Assembly (NCBI GenBank): GCA_012729765.1
Contig: JAAYCM010000063.1
Span: 1-64,000, forward strand
DNA: 64,000 nt
From: Chloroflexota bacterium
GTDB lineage: Bacteria; Chloroflexota; Anaerolineae; Aggregatilineales; Aggregatilineaceae
Direction of reading: 5' to 3'
In this document: in pieces, positions 60,924 through 64,000 of the stretch
Layout: each line of letters begins with the position of its first letter
Numbering within the stretch: the stretch's first letter is position 1
Translations under genes and position numbers: made by a program
The notes under the pieces: generated by a model
Told to the model about the DNA's origin: nothing
Seen by the model: only the letters and a program-made list of their open reading frames with translations
Databases searched by the model: none

Positions 60924-62108
60924 ATGCTGCACATGTTCCGAGGCCCCCGCATCACGATCGGGGTTTTGCTGCTGCTGGCAGTGGTGCTCACCGCCTGTGG
61001 TGGTCCGTCGAGCGCAAGCTGGTCTGGTCTGGCATCCGACGACGCCAACCTGATCTACGTCGCACATGGCGATCGCGTGGTCGCCGTCAACCCGCTCAGC
61101 GGCGCGACCCGTTGGGAGTATCCCAACGAGGACGATCGCGACGCCCAGTTTTATGCGGTGCCGCTGGTGGCGGACGGCACGCTCTTTATCGGCGACTATA
61201 AAGGCCGGATGCACGCCGTGAACGCCGAAACCGGCGCGCCGCAGTGGCTGTATGAGCCGGAGAAGGACACGCTGATCGGCCCAATCTCGCTGACCTCGGA
61301 CGACCGGGTGATCAGCGGAGCCGCCGTGTCGGATGACAAGGTGTTCTTCGGGCTGGGCAGCCGCAACGTGGTCGCCGTCTCGCGCGAATCCGCCGCGGAA
61401 ATCTGGACATTTGAAACCGAGCATGGCGTCTGGGCGCAGCCGCTCTACGTGCCCGCCGATCAGGCCATCGACCAGCAGGCCACGCTCTACATCGTCTCGC
61501 TCGATCACCGCCTGTACGCAATCGATCCCGAAAGCGGCGATCAGTTGTGGCGGATGAATCTGGGCGGCGCCGCGCCGGGCGCGCCGGTGTATGACCAGGA
61601 GCGCGGTCGGCTGTACATCGGAACCTTCGTATCCGAGATGCTGGCGATCGACCTGGCCCAGCGTCAGATCGTCGATCGCTATGCCACCGAGAACTGGGTG
61701 TGGGGCAGCCCCGTGCTGGAAAACGTTGACGACGGCGATGATATGTTATACTTTGGGGACCTGGAAGGCTATCTCTATGCCCTGCGCCTGACTGATAACG
61801 GGTTCGAGTCGGAGTGGAAACAGGCCGTCGCCAATGACGCGATCCGCGCCACCCCACTGCTGACGAATGGCCTGGTAATCGTCGGCTCGAAGGATCATCA
61901 CGTGTACGCCGTCTCGAAAGAGAGCGGCGCGACTGAATGGGAGCAGCAAACCGAGGGGGAAGTTCTGACCGAACTCGTATTCGTGCCGCGTGAAGAAGAT
62001 GACGATGAAGCATCCGGTCTGGCGGTGGTTGGCACCAGCGAGGGTGACGAACGGGTTATCGCTCTCAATGTCGAATCAGGGGACGTCAGTTGGCGCTACT
62101 CCGACTAA
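60924..62108 (+). CDS. PQQ-like beta-propeller lipoprotein (BamB-like)
   Basis: A 394-aa lipoprotein with signal and lipobox VLTACG and a propeller of PQQ-like repeats (LIYVAHGDRVVAVNPLSGAT, LFIGDYKGRMHAVNAETGAP, LYIVSLDHRLYAIDPESGDQ, LYIGTFVSEMLAIDLAQRQI). In proteobacteria BamB assembles outer-membrane proteins; here no other Bam gene is seen, so only the fold is asserted. ATG at 60924 is favoured; a TTG two codons earlier is possible. It interrupts the usual yidD-yidC order. Confidence 0.85.
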   Translation: MLHMFRGPRITIGVLLLLAVVLTACGGPSSASWSGLASDDANLIYVAHGDRVVAVNPLSGATRWEYPNEDDRDAQFYAVPLVADGTLFIGDYKGRMHAVNAETGAPQWLYEPEKDTLIGPISLTSDDRVISGAAVSDDKVFFGLGSRNVVAVSRESAAEIWTFETEHGVWAQPLYVPADQAIDQQATLYIVSLDHRLYAIDPESGDQLWRMNLGGAAPGAPVYDQERGRLYIGTFVSEMLAIDLAQRQIVDRYATENWVWGSPVLENVDDGDDMLYFGDLEGYLYALRLTDNGFESEWKQAVANDAIRATPLLTNGLVIVGSKDHHVYAVSKESGATEWEQQTEGEVLTELVFVPREEDDDEASGLAVVGTSEGDERVIALNVESGDVSWRYSD

Positions 62109-62157
62109 CACTGATGCGCGTCAATCGCAGAATGAGTCATAACAGAGGCTTCGTCGC

Positions 62158-63075
62158 ATGCTAGATATCATCGTCAATCCCTTCATCACGGTCCTGCTGT
62201 TCCTGTATGATATGTTGGGCGGCAATGTCGTGCTGGCGATTGTCGTTTTTACGGTCCTGGTACGCCTCGCCACCTATCCGCTGACGCTCAAGCAGCAGCG
62301 CTCAACCAAGGCGATGCAGGCTCTTCAGCCAGAGCTGAAGAAGATTCAGGAAAAGTATAAGAACGACCGCGAAAAGGCTGCGCAAGCCCAGTGGGAGCTG
62401 TACCGCCAGTATGGCTTCAACCCGATGGCCTCGTGCCTGCCGCTGCTGGTCCAACTGCCGATCATGATCGGCCTCTACCGCGCGATCGTGGCGACGCTGG
62501 CCGCGACGCCGCTGGAGCTGCTGGACCTCTCGCAGCGGTTGTGGGTGTCGGACCTGTCGAACCTGGTGCCGCTGGAAAATCAGTTCCTGTGGCTCAACCT
62601 GGCGGTGCCCGACCCGCTCTATGTGCTGCCGATCCTGGTCGTGATCACAACCTGGCTCCAGCAGAAGCTGATCATGCCGCCTGCGCCCAAATCCAGCGGC
62701 GGAGATAAGGCCGCCGACCAGACCGCAGCCATCACGCGCCAGATGACGACCATCATGCCGCTGATGTTCGGCGTGTTTGCCATATCGTTCGCGTCCGGCC
62801 TGTCGATCTACTTCATCGCCTCGAACCTGATCGGCATCGTGCAGTATGGCCTGACGGGGCGGATCGACTTCCGCCGGCTGCTGGGCCGCGAGCCTGAGGA
62901 TGCGCCTGAAACGATGGTGGTGGCCGGCAAGGCCAAGCATTCCCAGGTGATCGAAGAAACGGCTGCCCTGGAAAAGCCCAAGCGCACGACCGAGCCGACG
63001 TTGAAGCCCAAGCGCTCAGGGATCAGTGACACCCGCGCACAGCGCACCAAGGCGAAAAGCAAGGCCAAAGGATAA
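62158..63075 (+). CDS. yidC: Membrane protein insertase YidC/Oxa1
   Basis: A 305-aa insertase of the short (Gram-positive-like) type with five membrane segments and no large periplasmic domain. Motifs: VRLATYPLTLKQQRSTKAMQ, with the conserved Arg in the membrane groove, then SCLPLLVQLPIMIGLYRAI, and GVFAISFASGLSIYFIASN. The C-terminal tail is strongly basic (RAQRTKAKSKAKG), as in forms that bind ribosomes directly. No lipobox is seen. Confidence 0.95.
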   Translation: MLDIIVNPFITVLLFLYDMLGGNVVLAIVVFTVLVRLATYPLTLKQQRSTKAMQALQPELKKIQEKYKNDREKAAQAQWELYRQYGFNPMASCLPLLVQLPIMIGLYRAIVATLAATPLELLDLSQRLWVSDLSNLVPLENQFLWLNLAVPDPLYVLPILVVITTWLQQKLIMPPAPKSSGGDKAADQTAAITRQMTTIMPLMFGVFAISFASGLSIYFIASNLIGIVQYGLTGRIDFRRLLGREPEDAPETMVVAGKAKHSQVIEETAALEKPKRTTEPTLKPKRSGISDTRAQRTKAKSKAKG

Positions 63076-63108
63076 TCCGTTCCCTGACATCCTGTAGAGG
63101 AAGTTATT

Positions 63109-63900
63109 ATGAGCGAAACGCGGTCTGTCGAAACCACTGCTTCTGATATCGAGGCAGCGATTGAGCTGGGGCTGGAAAAGCTCGGCGTCTCGCGTGAGAG
63201 CGTGATCGTCGAGATTCTGGAAGAGCCGACGCGCGGCCTGCTCGGCCTCGGCGCGCGGCAGGCGCGGATCCGGCTCACGACGGCGGCCCCCCCTCGTCCC
63301 GTCCCGCCCATCATCCAGGCGGCTGCGATAACAGAGCCGGTCGAAGCAGACGACTTTGAGGAAGAAGCTGAGGACGAGGAAGCACCGGCCTCTGAGGTGG
63401 TAATGCCCACACCCGCCAGCGAAGACGAGCTGGATGATGATGCCCAGGTGGGGGTGGCGACGCTGCAAGAACTGCTTGCGAAGATGCACATCGACGCCCG
63501 CGTCGTGGTTTATCGCTCAACCGCCGAGGACAACGAAGAGGTTCCCTGGGTGCTGCAAATCCAGGGGCGCGACCTGGGGGTTCTGATTGGCCGCCGGGGC
63601 GAGACGCTGGCCGCGCTGCAATACATCACGCGCCTGATCGCCAGCCGCGACTTGCAGCGCCGCGCGAATATCGTGCTGGATGTCGAGGGCTATAAGACGC
63701 GCCGCGAGCAGATGCTCCAACGCCTGGCGCACCGGATGGCCGATCAGGCGGTGCAGTTGGGCCGTACCGTGACGCTGGAGCCGATGCCGCCGTACGAGCG
63801 GCGTATCGTGCATCTGACCCTGCGCGATCATCCCAACGTCACAACGCAGAGCGTGGGCGAGGGCGAACACCGCAAGGTCACGATTGTGCCTCGCCGCTAA
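63109..63900 (+). CDS. jag: RNA-binding protein KhpB/Jag
   Basis: A 263-aa protein with an N-terminal Jag_N domain (AIELGLEKLGVSRESVIVEILEEPTRGLLGLGARQARI), an acidic linker, a KH domain (LGVLIGRRGETLAALQYIT) and a C-terminal R3H domain (YERRIVHLTLRDHPNVTTQS). In Gram-positives it partners KhpA to bind mRNAs. It follows yidC by 33 bases. Confidence 0.94.
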   Translation: MSETRSVETTASDIEAAIELGLEKLGVSRESVIVEILEEPTRGLLGLGARQARIRLTTAAPPRPVPPIIQAAAITEPVEADDFEEEAEDEEAPASEVVMPTPASEDELDDDAQVGVATLQELLAKMHIDARVVVYRSTAEDNEEVPWVLQIQGRDLGVLIGRRGETLAALQYITRLIASRDLQRRANIVLDVEGYKTRREQMLQRLAHRMADQAVQLGRTVTLEPMPPYERRIVHLTLRDHPNVTTQSVGEGEHRKVTIVPRR

Positions 63901-63926
63901 TGGCGCTGTTTCCTGTTGAGTGCAAG

Positions 63927-63955
63927 ATGCCGCGACACCTTAATAGTCGCGGCAT
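63927..63955 (+). terminator. Rho-independent terminator after jag
   Basis: ATGCCGCGAC and GTCGCGGCAT form a perfect 10-bp stem around a 9-base loop, followed by TTTTCG. Confidence 0.88.
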
Positions 63956-63988
63956 TTTCGTATCGGGCGCTATCTTTGGTTGTCTGCG

Positions 63989-64000
63989 ATGACTGATATT
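63989..64000 (+). CDS. Probable start of mnmE (truncated by window)
   Basis: Only ATG-ACT-GAT-ATT (MTDI) is visible. In many genomes the gene after jag is mnmE, whose product often begins MTDT, so this is a positional guess. Confidence 0.3.

Noticed and set aside
1-64000. CRISPR arrays, insertion sequences, phage genes and rRNA
   Set aside because: No regularly spaced repeats, transposase, integrase, phage structural motif or rRNA-like stretch was seen.

Overview
The window is a high-GC bacterial chromosome segment with no phage, transposase or CRISPR signal. Gene content suggests a Chloroflexota member, probably Anaerolineae-like: an MGDG-synthase-type glycosyltransferase, RicT/PSP1, several LysM and Thr/Pro-linker secreted proteins, a fused SdhC-SdhD anchor and a leaderless-type promoter. 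This assignment is an inference from gene style, not from a marker gene. Most genes are intact and tightly packed, with housekeeping functions at both ends.

Left part (1-5.4 kb): NAD synthetase, a glycolipid glycosyltransferase, a DUF951 protein, a site-2-protease-like M50 peptidase, an HD-domain protein and a prephenate-dehydrogenase-like protein, bordered by two copies of a 38-base intergenic repeat.

Centre of interest (5.5-16.9 kb): a selenium and electron-transfer island. On the minus strand, in transcription order and with almost no gaps until selA, lie a LysR regulator, an octaheme membrane cytochrome c, a four-cluster ferredoxin-type subunit, an NrfD/PsrC-type quinone-interacting membrane subunit, selA, selB and the selenocysteine tRNA (selC). 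Diverging on the plus strand is an 11-heme lipoprotein cytochrome whose reading frame is interrupted by a single in-frame TGA. A hairpin with a GGU apical loop lies 17 nt after this TGA, at bacterial-SECIS distance. The part after the TGA has ten CXXCH heme sites but no export signal of its own, so read-through with selenocysteine at position 107 is the best explanation. It is followed in the same operon by a secreted protein with four rhodanese domains, all with an active-site cysteine. I propose that these form one extracytoplasmic respiratory system, perhaps for sulfane-sulfur or selenium/sulfur oxyanion chemistry, in which the Sec-insertion machinery travels with the selenoprotein. The substrate is unknown.

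Middle (16.9-36.5 kb): an FAH-family hydrolase, a small orphan secreted protein in atypical sequence, a PQQ-type sugar dehydrogenase, LysM proteins, an M23 peptidase, a RiPP-precursor-like small protein, then a long co-directional run ricT / PIG-L deacetylase / M20 amidohydrolase / S51-like / purA / metal-receptor-like protein / histidine kinase, and a lipid kinase, response regulator and deoxynucleoside kinase on the other strand.

Right part (36.5-64 kb): succinate dehydrogenase sdhCD(fused)-A-B, citrate synthase, a two-subunit CoA-transferase split around two proteases, a cyclic-nucleotide-binding histidine kinase, transketolase, a zinc-ribbon/TIR protein, a complete branched-chain amino acid ABC transporter with unusually long permeases, a polyprenyl synthase, a glycerophosphodiesterase and the classical rpmH-rnpA-yidD-(beta-propeller lipoprotein)-yidC-jag cluster, ending at the probable start of mnmE.
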